From positions 1-50,830 of IMG/VR virus record IMGVR_UViG_3300023179_007745: a stretch of 50,830 nucleotides of DNA. One strand, given 5' to 3'. The stretch is from a virus. The translations under genes were made by a program, and so were the position numbers. The notes beneath the pieces were generated by a model, which saw only the letters and a program-made list of their open reading frames with translations, did not search any database and was not told the origin of the DNA. Position 1 is the first letter of the stretch, and each line of letters starts with the position of its first letter. Shown here one piece after another: positions 39,662 through 49,174 of this stretch.

Positions 39662-41212
39662 TCATTGATTTTGTTGCTGATTATTATTTATAGGTTGTTC
39701 AAATGGCATATTTTGTTGTGAGTCTTGAACTGGATCCTCTTGATTTTGATTTTCAATCTCTTCTATTTCTTCGTCGCTAAAACGAAGAATTTTCTTTCTA
39801 ACATATTCTTTGCTAAAATAAGTTCCAACATAAGGTTGCAATTGATTGAGTAAATCAATACGATTTCTGATATTCTCAGCATCTTTCATTTCTTCAAAAT
39901 ACTGATCTTGAGCATATTCGTATTGAATAAGCTCTTCTAATGTTTCCCAATCAGACTCGACAATAATTCCTTTAAGAACTAATTGCGTCTTTAATAAATC
40001 ACTAAACAACACATTAAACTTCTTACGAAGTCTTGATATAAACTTAGCAAATTTTAATTCATCTCTTGTGATTTCAGCCTGTCGACCAAAATTTAATCCT
40101 GACTCTTGTTGCAATCTACTGATAGGAACATTTAGAGATTGGTATACTTTATTTAAAAAGTAATTAATATCATCAATCTGCCCTAAGTTTTCACCACCAG
40201 GTAAAGTAGTGATTTCAGTACCTCTTCCACCTTCTCTTCTTGGAAGCCAGAAATCTTCTAACATCGACATCATCTTTCTATCGTCTCGAATCTCACCAGT
40301 AGAAGAATCATAAACAATCTTATTTCTATAGCGAGCCATAATATCTTTAAGGTATTGCTCTGCCTTAATTTTAGGCAAATTACCTACATCAATATAAAAT
40401 ATTCTTCTTTCTGGAGCTCTTGCTAATCTATAAATTACCAAAGAGTCTTCCATCATCTTAAGTTGATTTACTGGCTTTACTGCCTTATGTAAGTAACTTA
40501 ATACTACGTTTTTATCATAATCTACAATACCAGAAGAAACAAATGTGATAGAGTCTTTGGTAATCTTTATGCCGGTATTTTGCGACTGTACTGGAACCTG
40601 TGCACTGATGTAATTAATACCTTGTTCATTGTAAATAAAATATTCTTCAATACTCTTTACAAGATCAACGCCAGTCTTAGGATCTTTCTCTTTTTTTACT
40701 TCTCTAACTTTTTTAATCTTGCGCGGATCAATTTGTCTTAATTCAACAATGCCACGTCTTGGTTGTTTAACATCAATTACTTTTTGATAATATAAACGAC
40801 CATCAATATACCAACGTCTAAAAATATCATGAGATTTATAATTAAAATCAAGTTTTTTTAATATATTATTAAATTCTTCAGTAATACTTTTTTTAATATT
40901 ATCTGGTAATTTAACTTTATCTAAATTAATTTGTATTGCTTTTTCATCATCAACTGCAGCGATTGCCTCAGTAACTATCTCATCGATAGCAGTAGAGGTT
41001 TCAGGATGCATTGATGTTTCTCGATACCGATTAATTAATTCACTTTCAGTCTTTGAGGTGGCGTCTAAATCGACATAGGTGCCAAAATAGCCACCACCTT
41101 GAAGTGTAGTTGCACCATCTTCTGGTGTAGGAACTACGAAAGACTGAGAGCGTAACGATTTATCTTCACTTTCGTTACGCGAAATGGTAAAACCAAATAG
41201 ATTAATAGGCAT
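39662..41212 (-). CDS. 20: Portal vertex protein gp20
   Basis: The 516-residue protein matches T4 gp20: FTISRNESEDKSLR at the N-terminus, MHPETSTAIDEIVTEAI near residue 68 and RAPERRIFYIDVGNLPK near 268. NVPISRLQQESGLNFGRQ follows near 355. It forms the dodecameric DNA entry ring. The C-terminus is Gln/Asn-rich. A late promoter motif for the next gene lies within its end. Confidence 0.96.
   Translation of the reverse strand: MPINLFGFTISRNESEDKSLRSQSFVVPTPEDGATTLQGGGYFGTYVDLDATSKTESELINRYRETSMHPETSTAIDEIVTEAIAAVDDEKAIQINLDKVKLPDNIKKSITEEFNNILKKLDFNYKSHDIFRRWYIDGRLYYQKVIDVKQPRRGIVELRQIDPRKIKKVREVKKEKDPKTGVDLVKSIEEYFIYNEQGINYISAQVPVQSQNTGIKITKDSITFVSSGIVDYDKNVVLSYLHKAVKPVNQLKMMEDSLVIYRLARAPERRIFYIDVGNLPKIKAEQYLKDIMARYRNKIVYDSSTGEIRDDRKMMSMLEDFWLPRREGGRGTEITTLPGGENLGQIDDINYFLNKVYQSLNVPISRLQQESGLNFGRQAEITRDELKFAKFISRLRKKFNVLFSDLLKTQLVLKGIIVESDWETLEELIQYEYAQDQYFEEMKDAENIRNRIDLLNQLQPYVGTYFSKEYVRKKILRFSDEEIEEIENQNQEDPVQDSQQNMPFEQPINNNQQQNQ
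39685..39692 (-). promoter_or_regulatory. T4-type late promoter TATAAATA within the end of gp20
   Basis: There is an exact minus-strand TATAAATA, 31 nt before the small core protein ATG and inside the last codons of gp20. The leader length fits the other late promoters here. Confidence 0.75.
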
Positions 41213-41227
41213 AATATAAGTTGTTTT

Positions 41228-41791
41228 TTAAGTGCTAGGAAATAATTTTACACCAGTAATATTAGTAGGTGTGAAGGATTGATACTGCCAAGTTACCGTA
41301 AAGTTAGAAATCGTATCATTAGCACCAAAGTCAAGAGCGATTGGACTAATATCAACAGGAAATGCCTGTATTAATTTATAAGCTTTCAAAACGCCGCCAT
41401 TTCTATCCAATTGAAAAATTTCTTGATCGGTTTGATAGTTGTCAGGAGATAAAACACCCTCTTTTACTTGAAGATCTTCCATCCCATTCATCCATTGTTC
41501 TAAAGCATTTCTTACAACAAATCCTGTATCATTAAGAACAGAAATTGTCCAGGGGGCAAATACCCTGTCTCCTGCAAATTTCACTTCCCTGCCACGATAA
41601 AATACAGGTGCAACTCCTAGTGATTCGCCGGGCATTTCAGCAACGTTAATCATATAAGTACCAAGTTCTTTTGCCGCTCTACCTAATGATACGTAATTTG
41701 GAAAACCTAATCTAATAGCAAACTGATTAGGTCTTGCACCACCACCAGTTAGCTTAGATTTAAAGGCATATACATCAAATAAGTTTGACAT
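41228..41791 (-). CDS. 19: Tail tube protein gp19
   Basis: The 187-residue protein has PVFYRGREVKFAGDRVFAPW near residue 62, then ISVLNDTGFVVRNALEQWM and SNFTVTWQYQSF near the end. This is the T4 gp19 tube pattern. It builds the inner tail tube within the gp18 sheath. It lies 16 nt after gp18 and before gp20, as in T4. Confidence 0.95.
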   Translation of the reverse strand: MSNLFDVYAFKSKLTGGGARPNQFAIRLGFPNYVSLGRAAKELGTYMINVAEMPGESLGVAPVFYRGREVKFAGDRVFAPWTISVLNDTGFVVRNALEQWMNGMEDLQVKEGVLSPDNYQTDQEIFQLDRNGGVLKAYKLIQAFPVDISPIALDFGANDTISNFTVTWQYQSFTPTNITGVKLFPST

Positions 41792-41807
41792 CTTTTTCTC
41801 CCTTTAA

Positions 41808-43520
41808 TTAGGCGCCAGCCTCTTCAAAGCTAATGCCAGTTCTTGTAGCAATGAAGTTCAATGTAATAAAGTTGATTGAGCGCGCAGGCTTAATGAAGAT
41901 GTCTGCAACAAATTCATTTCTATCAATCACTGCAGAAGTATTGTTTGTTTCATCACAAACAATTTTGTAATCAATAATACCACGACGACCCTGTACATCA
42001 CGTAAGAATGGTTCTACAATATTAATGAATTGTGATCGTGTAAATGCATCGTTAAGCTCAAACAACTGAAATTTTGCAGCCGTAGAAATTGCTTTTTCCA
42101 AAACTATAAACAATCTGCGGACATTAATGCGGTCAAATGCAGAAGGCTTGCTTTGCATAGTCTTATCTCCAAACAACACAACACCTTGGCCAGGCTGAGA
42201 AACAACTGGATTGATATTGTTCTTGTAAAGAGTATCTCTTGCTGCTTTGCCTGGATTCCATGCAAGTTTAACAACATTCTTAAGACCACCACGATTGTAG
42301 CCAGCTGGAGAGAACCATGGATCTGCAACAAAGTCTGTTCTAACACATAGACCAGCGATATCACCGTTTAATGGAACCCAACGATACACATCATTATAAC
42401 GATCGTATTGATACTTCCATCCAGAATCCATCACTGCGTAGCTTGATGAACCAATTGTATTTCTATATGATTGAACACTTGATAAGGCTGTTGATTCAGA
42501 AACGTTATAAACATCATCTAATTCAGGAGATACGAATACAACAACATCATTTCTCTTAGTTTCGAAATCGCCTGTCAACAAACCAACAATTGATTGAGCA
42601 GTAGATGCTGCAACATTACCAGTTGGAACTAAACTTACATCAACAATATCTTCGTTAACAAACTGTGTATATGCACCAAGGATATTACCTTGTGTTACAG
42701 CAACATCAGTACCACCTGTCATGCTAATAGATACGTTAGATAATAGATTGGTATTAGCAGAACCACCAGTGTAGCTAGATGCAATTGAACCCCATGATCC
42801 ATATGCATTTGCATTTGCCTGCCCATAACTTGGATGGCTTGCGAATCGAATATACCTAGATTGCTGATTAATAGCTTCTTTGTAATAAATTACTGAGCCA
42901 TCTGTTGCCTTAGCATCAGAAGCTTTTGATAAGAATTGATACTTTTCTAAGATTGTGCCAGCTGTTCCAGAAATTAGACCATCTTCATCGATAACTAGAA
43001 CATGAAGTTCGTCGTGCCTTCCACCCCTATCTGCAGCATATGCTGATGTAACTGGTGAAGATGTAAATGCTGATTTGTATGCATCATACCATGCACTCCA
43101 CGTTGCAACGTCAGCCATTGCAACTTTTAAGGAATTGCCAAGTGCTCCAGGATATCTTGCTAAAAAGATATCACCAGTAGAAACAGTGGTTGAATTATCG
43201 TAATCATCATCATTACCAATTCTAAGTGTAGCACGACTGTTTGCTGATGCGTTGGTAGACGCAGTAGCTGCTCTTACTAAACGTAAGTTATTTCCATAAG
43301 AAAGGAAATTTGCAGCAGTAAAGAATGATTCATAAGTGTTGGCATCAGGCTTGCCGAATTCAGTAACGAGCTCTTGTTCGTTTGTTACAAGAACTGCAAC
43401 ATTACTAGGGCCCCATGCAAAATTTCCAGCAAATCCGCCTGCGGTCGTAGCAACGGCTGGAACAATCGCGGTAAGGTCCTTCTCAGTTACTAATACGCCT
43501 GGTGATAGCTGAAAGGCCAT
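41808..43520 (-). CDS. 18: Tail sheath protein gp18
   Basis: The 570-residue protein starts AFQLSPGVLVTEKDLTAIVP and ends in the conserved sheath core (FLRDVQGRRGIIDYKIVCDETNN, then NFIATRTGISFEEA). It contains variable beta-rich inserts in the middle. A TATAAATA box lies 48 nt upstream and an AGGAG sits before ATG. The contractile sheath assigns the phage to myovirus morphology. Confidence 0.96.
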   Translation of the reverse strand: MAFQLSPGVLVTEKDLTAIVPAVATTAGGFAGNFAWGPSNVAVLVTNEQELVTEFGKPDANTYESFFTAANFLSYGNNLRLVRAATASTNASANSRATLRIGNDDDYDNSTTVSTGDIFLARYPGALGNSLKVAMADVATWSAWYDAYKSAFTSSPVTSAYAADRGGRHDELHVLVIDEDGLISGTAGTILEKYQFLSKASDAKATDGSVIYYKEAINQQSRYIRFASHPSYGQANANAYGSWGSIASSYTGGSANTNLLSNVSISMTGGTDVAVTQGNILGAYTQFVNEDIVDVSLVPTGNVAASTAQSIVGLLTGDFETKRNDVVVFVSPELDDVYNVSESTALSSVQSYRNTIGSSSYAVMDSGWKYQYDRYNDVYRWVPLNGDIAGLCVRTDFVADPWFSPAGYNRGGLKNVVKLAWNPGKAARDTLYKNNINPVVSQPGQGVVLFGDKTMQSKPSAFDRINVRRLFIVLEKAISTAAKFQLFELNDAFTRSQFINIVEPFLRDVQGRRGIIDYKIVCDETNNTSAVIDRNEFVADIFIKPARSINFITLNFIATRTGISFEEAGA

Positions 43521-43567
43521 TGTAATCTCCTATATTAGACTTTTTAGTCAATTTACATTAACTTTTA

Positions 43568-43575
43568 TATTTATA
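43568..43575 (-). promoter_or_regulatory. T4-type late promoter TATAAATA before gp18
   Basis: There is an exact minus-strand TATAAATA between the gp17 stop and the gp18 start. It gives tail genes a late start separate from the terminase genes. Confidence 0.9.
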
Positions 43576-43586
43576 AATAACGAAAT

Positions 43587-45263
43587 TTACACATTTTCTA
43601 GCCAATTCTTCTTCATCTTAGCCATTGCTGTTTTTGGTTGTTCAGTAAACCAAACATCTCCACCCCATACTTCTTTTTCCACTTCTTCTTGATGACCACC
43701 AGTAATAAATCCAAACGGAGTCAATTCTTCTTCCATTTGTTGAATTTGTTGCTCATACATTGCCTGACGAATATTAGTATTAGTCAAGTCTCTAAAGAAT
43801 GGATCAACTGCTGCCCATGCAAATAACACGAGTGTCATCACCAAATCATCATGATAACCTTCATCTGCTTTAAATGTATTTCTAACTTCTACAAATGTTG
43901 AGAATTCTGAAATAGTATCTGCATCATGGATCAATAACTTCTTACTTTCCATTAAGGCCTTAAGACTTGCACATCCAATCCTCTTGACTAATGTTGATGT
44001 CTTTACACCTGGCATAGCAGATGTAAAGCCTCCTGATAAGAATTGACCTTTCTTTCCGCTTCCAACATAAAGAAGGTTTTCATATTCATGTTCTGATCTG
44101 ATGATATCAGCAACTTGTTGACCTACATCATTGACTTCTACTAACACATAAGCGTTATTATATGTCTTTGCTGCATTATAAACTACAGTAGAATATAGAA
44201 TTGGACTAATTGTATTATTTCTATACTTACCAACCATCGTGTAAGGTGCTTGAGATACATCTATAATAGAGAATGCAGAATAATCTCCACCTACACCTCG
44301 AGATACATCTGCAACAAGCATATAAGTTTTATTTTTAGATGGCTCTTCATATAAATCTAGACCATCTTTACTAAAGATAGGTCTCTTAGATGAAAGTTGC
44401 TTTAATGTCGTTGCATTTATTAGTGTATTAGATGAACCAAGGAATTCACATAATACTTCTTGGTTAAATTTGAGTTCACCAAGTGTTGCTCTTTGTTCAG
44501 CAAGCCATTTTTCATCTCTACCTGGAATTCTATGGTAAGGTATGAACATAGACACAAATCCATTTAGATTTTGTTCAGCATCATTCCAGAATTTCCAGAA
44601 ATGATTGTATCCTAATGGAGTAGAAGTTAGAAGAATCTTTGTTGTTTGACCAGAAGAAATAGTAGGATAAACTGATGTAAAGAATTCTTCTGCAACATTA
44701 TTTGGAATAATAGCTGCCTCATCGATGTATAGCCAATTGACTGACTTACCACGAATACCAGAACTTGTTGTAGCTGCACAAAATATTTTACTTCCATTTT
44801 CTAATTCTACAGAACCCTTATTCCATTCTAAGATTCCTGATTGCATCCAGATTGGCAAATTTTCATACATTAGCTGATAACGAGATAACACTTCACGTGC
44901 GGCGGCTGCCTTGTTAGCTAAGATGGCAACTGTTTTGCTTTCTTGAAATAAAGTATACCAAAGTATACATGCTGCAGATGTAATCGTCTTACCTTGCTGA
45001 CGACCTTCCATTAAGATCACACGTCTATTATTTAATATAGTATTTACTTTTTCTTTTTGGCATTCATAGAGCTTAAACTTAACCAAACCGTGATCAAGGT
45101 TAACAATATAACAATAGTTTTCTATAAAATAAATTGGATCAAGAATACAACGTTGAATCTCCCTGATTTGTTCTGCTTCAAATTGAACAACAAAACCAGG
45201 TTTCTTTAGATTCGAATTACCGTTATACGAATGTCTAGTTATCGATTGTTTTTGAATTATCAT
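43587..45263 (-). CDS. 17: Terminase large subunit gp17
   Basis: The 558-residue packaging motor has the ATPase Walker A (MEGRQQGKTI), Walker B (LYIDEAA), coupling motif TSTPLG and a C-terminal nuclease with VADVSRGVGGDYSAF (acidic catalytic residues). It cuts and pumps DNA into the prohead. Its start lies inside gp16's end (overlap 29 nt). Confidence 0.97.
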   Translation of the reverse strand: MIIQKQSITRHSYNGNSNLKKPGFVVQFEAEQIREIQRCILDPIYFIENYCYIVNLDHGLVKFKLYECQKEKVNTILNNRRVILMEGRQQGKTITSAACILWYTLFQESKTVAILANKAAAAREVLSRYQLMYENLPIWMQSGILEWNKGSVELENGSKIFCAATTSSGIRGKSVNWLYIDEAAIIPNNVAEEFFTSVYPTISSGQTTKILLTSTPLGYNHFWKFWNDAEQNLNGFVSMFIPYHRIPGRDEKWLAEQRATLGELKFNQEVLCEFLGSSNTLINATTLKQLSSKRPIFSKDGLDLYEEPSKNKTYMLVADVSRGVGGDYSAFSIIDVSQAPYTMVGKYRNNTISPILYSTVVYNAAKTYNNAYVLVEVNDVGQQVADIIRSEHEYENLLYVGSGKKGQFLSGGFTSAMPGVKTSTLVKRIGCASLKALMESKKLLIHDADTISEFSTFVEVRNTFKADEGYHDDLVMTLVLFAWAAVDPFFRDLTNTNIRQAMYEQQIQQMEEELTPFGFITGGHQEEVEKEVWGGDVWFTEQPKTAMAKMKKNWLENV

Positions 45264-45651
45264 TCTTTAACATTTTCAAAAGATCAGTCGTTGAACCAGC
45301 AAACATGATATTATTTTGTGTGCCAATCGCTTGTTTTTCTTCTGGCTTATCTTGTAGGTCTTTTACTTGTTTTTGGAGACCTATTAGGTCTTTTGCAACT
45401 TCTGACATTGTCTTAATTAATTGACCAGTTACTTCAAAAGATCTAGGATGTTCAGAGTTTCTAGCAAGATCTATTATATCATCTAAGGTAGCCTCACCTT
45501 TAATCAGTAATTTTCTCATTGTAGTTCTAGCTAACTGATAATCATCCTCCTGATCATTTATTTTAGAAGAAGTAATAGAGGATAAAGGATATTCTTTTAT
45601 AGATTGTTGATCTATTGAAGAAATATCAAATATTTGGTCTAGTTTTTTCAT
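45235..45651 (-). CDS. 16: Terminase small subunit gp16
   Basis: The 138-residue product lies directly upstream of gp17 and has the T4 gp16-type helical core (MRKLLIKGEATLDDIIDLA, then RSFEVTGQLIKTMSEVA). It forms a ring that regulates gp17 nuclease and ATPase activity. It starts one base after the gp15 stop region. Confidence 0.85.
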   Translation of the reverse strand: MKKLDQIFDISSIDQQSIKEYPLSSITSSKINDQEDDYQLARTTMRKLLIKGEATLDDIIDLARNSEHPRSFEVTGQLIKTMSEVAKDLIGLQKQVKDLQDKPEEKQAIGTQNNIMFAGSTTDLLKMLKNDNSKTIDN

Positions 45652-46400
45652 TAAAAATCTTCAAAAGTTTCAGTGAAGTCTATTGTATCACCTGGTACAG
45701 CTGTACCAGGGCTTGGCTCTACAGTATATTTTTGTATTTGTTCTGAGAGATCAGGGTTATTATATGTAGTAGCAATAGATTTTCTAATATAACCAGATTT
45801 TGTAATAGGTCCAAAGAAGTTTAGTTTAACTGTAAATGATAATGTCCAAAGTATTGATCGTCTTGTATAAAGTTCGCCTTCAAAGTCGTCTTCGTATGAA
45901 ATATTGTCTAGTATAATTGCAAGATCGTGTTTTAAATTCAAATCAGGAATTGCTTTTATGGTTAAATTAAAATCAGGATTAAAATAAGGTAAAATTTGTT
46001 CAATTATTTGTAAAGCATCATCCTGGTTTTTTGAATAAATGTATAAATTGATGGCCATATTGTATGGAGTCGGTGCATATTGTGTATTTAACTTATAGCC
46101 ACCCGTCACTGATCTATTTTGTTGTATAACATTGATCCTTCTTCCTGGATCGTATTGTAATCCAACCATTTCAAACGCCATTCTTGGCAATACTACTTCA
46201 ACTAAACCAGTATCTGCGTTAGGTTGTTGTTGAATTCTCGCAATAAACTTTTGTCTTGGTGCATAGCTTAATGGAACACGAATTGTTTTTTCGGCCTGAC
46301 CTTCGGTACCAATTCTATCAATAATAATTCCATTAAAAATATTGCCAAAAGCAATAATACTTTTTCTAATAGTAGAATGATAAAATTTTTGGTTAAGCAT
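45651..46400 (-). CDS. 15: Tail completion/sheath stabiliser gp15
   Basis: From ATG at 46400 (GGGGAGG 6 nt upstream) the product is 249 residues, beginning MLNQKFYHSTIRKSIIAFGN, the T4 gp15 hallmark. It caps the tail and joins it to the head. A GTG/ATG five codons earlier overlaps gp14. The gp15-gp16-gp17 order is T4-like. Confidence 0.93.
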   Translation of the reverse strand: MLNQKFYHSTIRKSIIAFGNIFNGIIIDRIGTEGQAEKTIRVPLSYAPRQKFIARIQQQPNADTGLVEVVLPRMAFEMVGLQYDPGRRINVIQQNRSVTGGYKLNTQYAPTPYNMAINLYIYSKNQDDALQIIEQILPYFNPDFNLTIKAIPDLNLKHDLAIILDNISYEDDFEGELYTRRSILWTLSFTVKLNFFGPITKSGYIRKSIATTYNNPDLSEQIQKYTVEPSPGTAVPGDTIDFTETFEDF

Positions 46401-47142
46401 TAAATACCTCCCCAAAAGGATTTCTATCGGTAAAGTCTAAGATATCTCTAATATTTGTATCGTAGTCTTCGTTGCTTGCACCAGCATCTCTAGATGTAAT
46501 TACATACTGTTCTAATATCATTGCAGATGGTGTAAAATCTTCTAATGCAAATGTTGTTCCATCTTCAAGTAGGAACTGATAACTAAGCATATCGAGGGTT
46601 GTATCTTTAATTTGGTCATCAATCTCAGCAATACCTGTATCAATGGTCTCAGAAGCGTATTGGAATAATTCACAATTAAGCTTGAAAACGTATAGTTTAC
46701 CAACCTGGAGAAAAGGATCTCTTGCTTCTACAAACTTAATTTCAAAGAAAGACTTAGTCATTGGAAAATATAAGAGGTCACCTTCAGCTGGTCTATCTGC
46801 TAGAATGGTTCCACCATCTTTTCCAATTAAATCCTGCCATCTTCTTCTCGAAACAACAAAGTTTGCCGTGTCTCTAATCTCAAGACCAAACTTTGACATG
46901 AATTCACCATCGCCACCAAATCCATCAATATTTTCCAAATACATTTCAATTGGATAAGCGCTTGTAAATTTACTCAATGGATCCTCTCCAAGGATTAAAT
47001 CCTCTTTGACAGCAGATCTTGGTAAGTAGTAAACATCAAATCCATATATCTTTAGACATTCGATAATTAGCCCTTCCATGAGTTCGCTCTCTGAACGACG
47101 ACCCATAGGAATTCCTGATTGAAAATAAAAATTAGTAGGCAT
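46393..47142 (-). CDS. 14: Neck protein gp14
   Basis: The 249-residue protein matches gp14 (MPTNFYFQSGIPMGRRSESE, then LPRSAVKEDLILGEDPLSKF and FVVSRRRWQDLIG). With gp13 it forms the head neck. It overlaps gp15 by 8 nt. The 88 nt before it, up to gp13, carry no clear feature. Confidence 0.94.
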   Translation of the reverse strand: MPTNFYFQSGIPMGRRSESELMEGLIIECLKIYGFDVYYLPRSAVKEDLILGEDPLSKFTSAYPIEMYLENIDGFGGDGEFMSKFGLEIRDTANFVVSRRRWQDLIGKDGGTILADRPAEGDLLYFPMTKSFFEIKFVEARDPFLQVGKLYVFKLNCELFQYASETIDTGIAEIDDQIKDTTLDMLSYQFLLEDGTTFALEDFTPSAMILEQYVITSRDAGASNEDYDTNIRDILDFTDRNPFGEVFNA

Positions 47143-47230
47143 AATTCATCGAATTCTTATTGATTTCTTGTTGGTTTGTCTCTATAATTCTCTATGTGGC
47201 CGGTTGAGAAAAGGATTCTATATTACTATA

Positions 47231-48184
47231 TTAACCAACAAACATATCTGGTGGTAATTCAAATCTTGATTGCATTTCTTCTTCTAGTGTTTGTATTTCC
47301 TGTAATGCTTCATCAAATATTTGTTGGCCATTTAAAAGAACACCGCCAGGTAATTGGACTCCTTGAAACTTCTTCATGTTCTCACCCCATTGCTTCTTAA
47401 TTAGTGCTGTTGCATATCTCTTAAGAAACCTATCGTTATAGACATCTGTAAACGTATCTGGATCAAGTATTCTATAACATTCAACAATCATATAAGAACC
47501 AATATCTACATCTGCAGCCCAATCCATATCAACATAAAGACGATTCATGTGTCTATTGAATCTTATTGGTTTAACGCCAACTAGCAACTGATTGATTAAT
47601 TCAATTTGTGTCTTTACTTGTGTATAATAAATTAGATCAGTTGACATTAGACTATAAAGATCATTAATTAGAATCTGATATCTAATATCAAAAATGTTGA
47701 TACCAGTGCTTCTATTAGAGAATGGTAGTACTCTAGTAACACCAACCACTGCATCAGGAATATCAAAGTATCTATTATCGTAATTTCCAATCGTGACAGC
47801 ATTTACAATAGCATTGCTATTAGATCTAGAACCAGTAACTAATTCACCAGAGGCAAAGGTTCCAGTTACACCAGCTAGAACTAAATTAGCAGTGTCTGAT
47901 GTAGAGCTTATTGTAGCTGTAGCACCTGAATTTGCACCAGTAATAACATCACCAACTACAAAAATATTTGCCTCTGCATTTGCAAGAATAGCAGTTGATG
48001 GGGTTACCTGAACTTTTAAGTAAACCATCTCCACAGCATCATAGTGATACTCTCTATAGAACTGAAATGCATCATCAATTCTATCTTCTATTTGATCTTC
48101 ATCAATGTTAATTTCAATGACAGGATGGCCTAACCTTCTTAGGCAATAATCGATTAATCCTTGTCTACTACTTGGATTTGCCAT
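47231..48184 (-). CDS. 13: Neck protein gp13 with a beta-rich insertion
   Basis: The 317-residue protein begins ANPSSRQGLIDYCLRRLGHP, as in T4 gp13. The core resumes with RYFDIPDAVVGVTRVLPFSN. Between these parts (about residues 62-135) lies a glycine/serine-rich insert with TGANSGATATISS and ASGELVTGSRSNSNA. This type of repeat module is common in marine phage structural proteins. It may be exposed on the neck and bind fibres or host sugars. Confidence 0.9.
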   Translation of the reverse strand: MANPSSRQGLIDYCLRRLGHPVIEINIDEDQIEDRIDDAFQFYREYHYDAVEMVYLKVQVTPSTAILANAEANIFVVGDVITGANSGATATISSTSDTANLVLAGVTGTFASGELVTGSRSNSNAIVNAVTIGNYDNRYFDIPDAVVGVTRVLPFSNRSTGINIFDIRYQILINDLYSLMSTDLIYYTQVKTQIELINQLLVGVKPIRFNRHMNRLYVDMDWAADVDIGSYMIVECYRILDPDTFTDVYNDRFLKRYATALIKKQWGENMKKFQGVQLPGGVLLNGQQIFDEALQEIQTLEEEMQSRFELPPDMFVG

Positions 48185-48194
48185 GAGTTAATCC

Positions 48195-48527
48195 TTAAAA
48201 TGTTCCACCATCAATGTTTCCATTAAACACACCTATTATATTATTAGCTGTAATTGTATTAGCAATAAAACTTCCAAAAATATCTCTTATAACTATAGTA
48301 TTTGCGATTGCATTAGCATTTGCATTGTCAATAGTATCAGTATAATATTTTCCCCCAATCTTGTGAATAATTGCATTTGCATTAGAACCAATAGCTTCAA
48401 TATAAAGAATGGCGTTGGCGCCGTCATTGGATGAATCTTGACTATATGCCAGTTCGCCTTCGGCTAATATTGAAGTAGTAGGAGGGTCGCCTAGGGTACT
48501 TCTCTTAATTTGTATAACCGTTGCCAT
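48195..48527 (-). CDS. Small structural/fibre-related protein (110 aa)
   Basis: The product starts TVIQIKRSTLGDPPTTSILA then EGELAYS, the N-terminal motif of many phage tail-fibre and tropism-determinant proteins. A repeat of Asn-Ala units (NANANAIANT) and ANTITAN-type repeats follows, ending in NIDGGTF. It likely is a short fibre or neck appendage protein. Confidence 0.6.
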   Translation of the reverse strand: MATVIQIKRSTLGDPPTTSILAEGELAYSQDSSNDGANAILYIEAIGSNANAIIHKIGGKYYTDTIDNANANAIANTIVIRDIFGSFIANTITANNIIGVFNGNIDGGTF

Positions 48528-48536
48528 AACAAGCTG

Positions 48537-48836
48537 TTAGTAATTGCCACCATCTAGATTATTTGGTTCGTTTGGCGCAGCTACCCATTTATCTGTTGTA
48601 GTATCGTAAATCAAGGCATATCCATCTTGTAAATCTAATGCATTAACATTTCTAATACTTTCTAATTTATTAATATCAGCACCACCTCTTCTAATTAATA
48701 ATCCAACCGTAGTTTCAATAGAGTTCTGATCAACAATAATTCCTGAAGATGCTCTCTTTGAAACTATGACTTTAGCAGTTTCAGGTCGATCGATAATAAC
48801 TCGAGGTGCAGTTCTCTTAGTGACTACTACGCTCAT
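48537..48836 (-). CDS. Small structural protein (99 aa)
   Basis: The product (MSVVVTKRTAPRVIIDRPE...) has basic strand repeats at the N-terminus (VIVSKRASSGIIVDQNS). It ends NNLDGGNY, a tail like the NIDGGTF end of the next gene. The parallel suggests a shared structural role, perhaps a neck/whisker base. It overlaps the upstream gene as ATGA. Confidence 0.55.
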   Translation of the reverse strand: MSVVVTKRTAPRVIIDRPETAKVIVSKRASSGIIVDQNSIETTVGLLIRRGGADINKLESIRNVNALDLQDGYALIYDTTTDKWVAAPNEPNNLDGGNY

Positions 48837-49174
48837 CTCGTTACTCCTGGCATAATGGTTGCAATACCTTCTACAAGTCTAGTATAACTATTAGCATTGT
48901 TAGAGTTATTATGAACAACTAAGTCATACACATATCGACCTGGTTTTAAGGCGCCAGTAACATGGGGTGCAAGAGTCAAAATAATTTCGCCATTTGCAGA
49001 ATCAGAAATGTTTGCTACAAATGGAGTAGAATTAGATGAATAATAAGATTTGCGTAATTGTGCGTTCGCCGTACAATTAGCTAGACTGATATAAGTGCCA
49101 TCATCAGATTGCCAATTAATGGTTACACTGAAGTTTGCACCTTGATCGATTAGAAGATTATTGATGATAGCCAT
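48833..49174 (-). CDS. Small beta-sandwich structural protein (113 aa), BppU-like
   Basis: The product begins AIINNLLIDQGANFSVTIN and has alternating strands (ANAQLRKSYYSSN, GRYVYDLVVHN), resembling the N-terminal domain of BppU-type baseplate/receptor-binding upper proteins. Its ATG lies inside a perfect 13-bp inverted repeat, which may hide the start codon. No clear Shine-Dalgarno is visible beyond GGGAT. Confidence 0.55.
   Translation of the reverse strand: MAIINNLLIDQGANFSVTINWQSDDGTYISLANCTANAQLRKSYYSSNSTPFVANISDSANGEIILTLAPHVTGALKPGRYVYDLVVHNNSNNANSYTRLVEGIATIMPGVTR

Noticed and set aside
48200-48480. Possible CRISPR-like repeat from AATGCAAAT/GCATTTGC-type runs
   Set aside because: The repeats code for Asn-Ala units in a structural protein and vary in spacing; they are not direct repeats with spacers.
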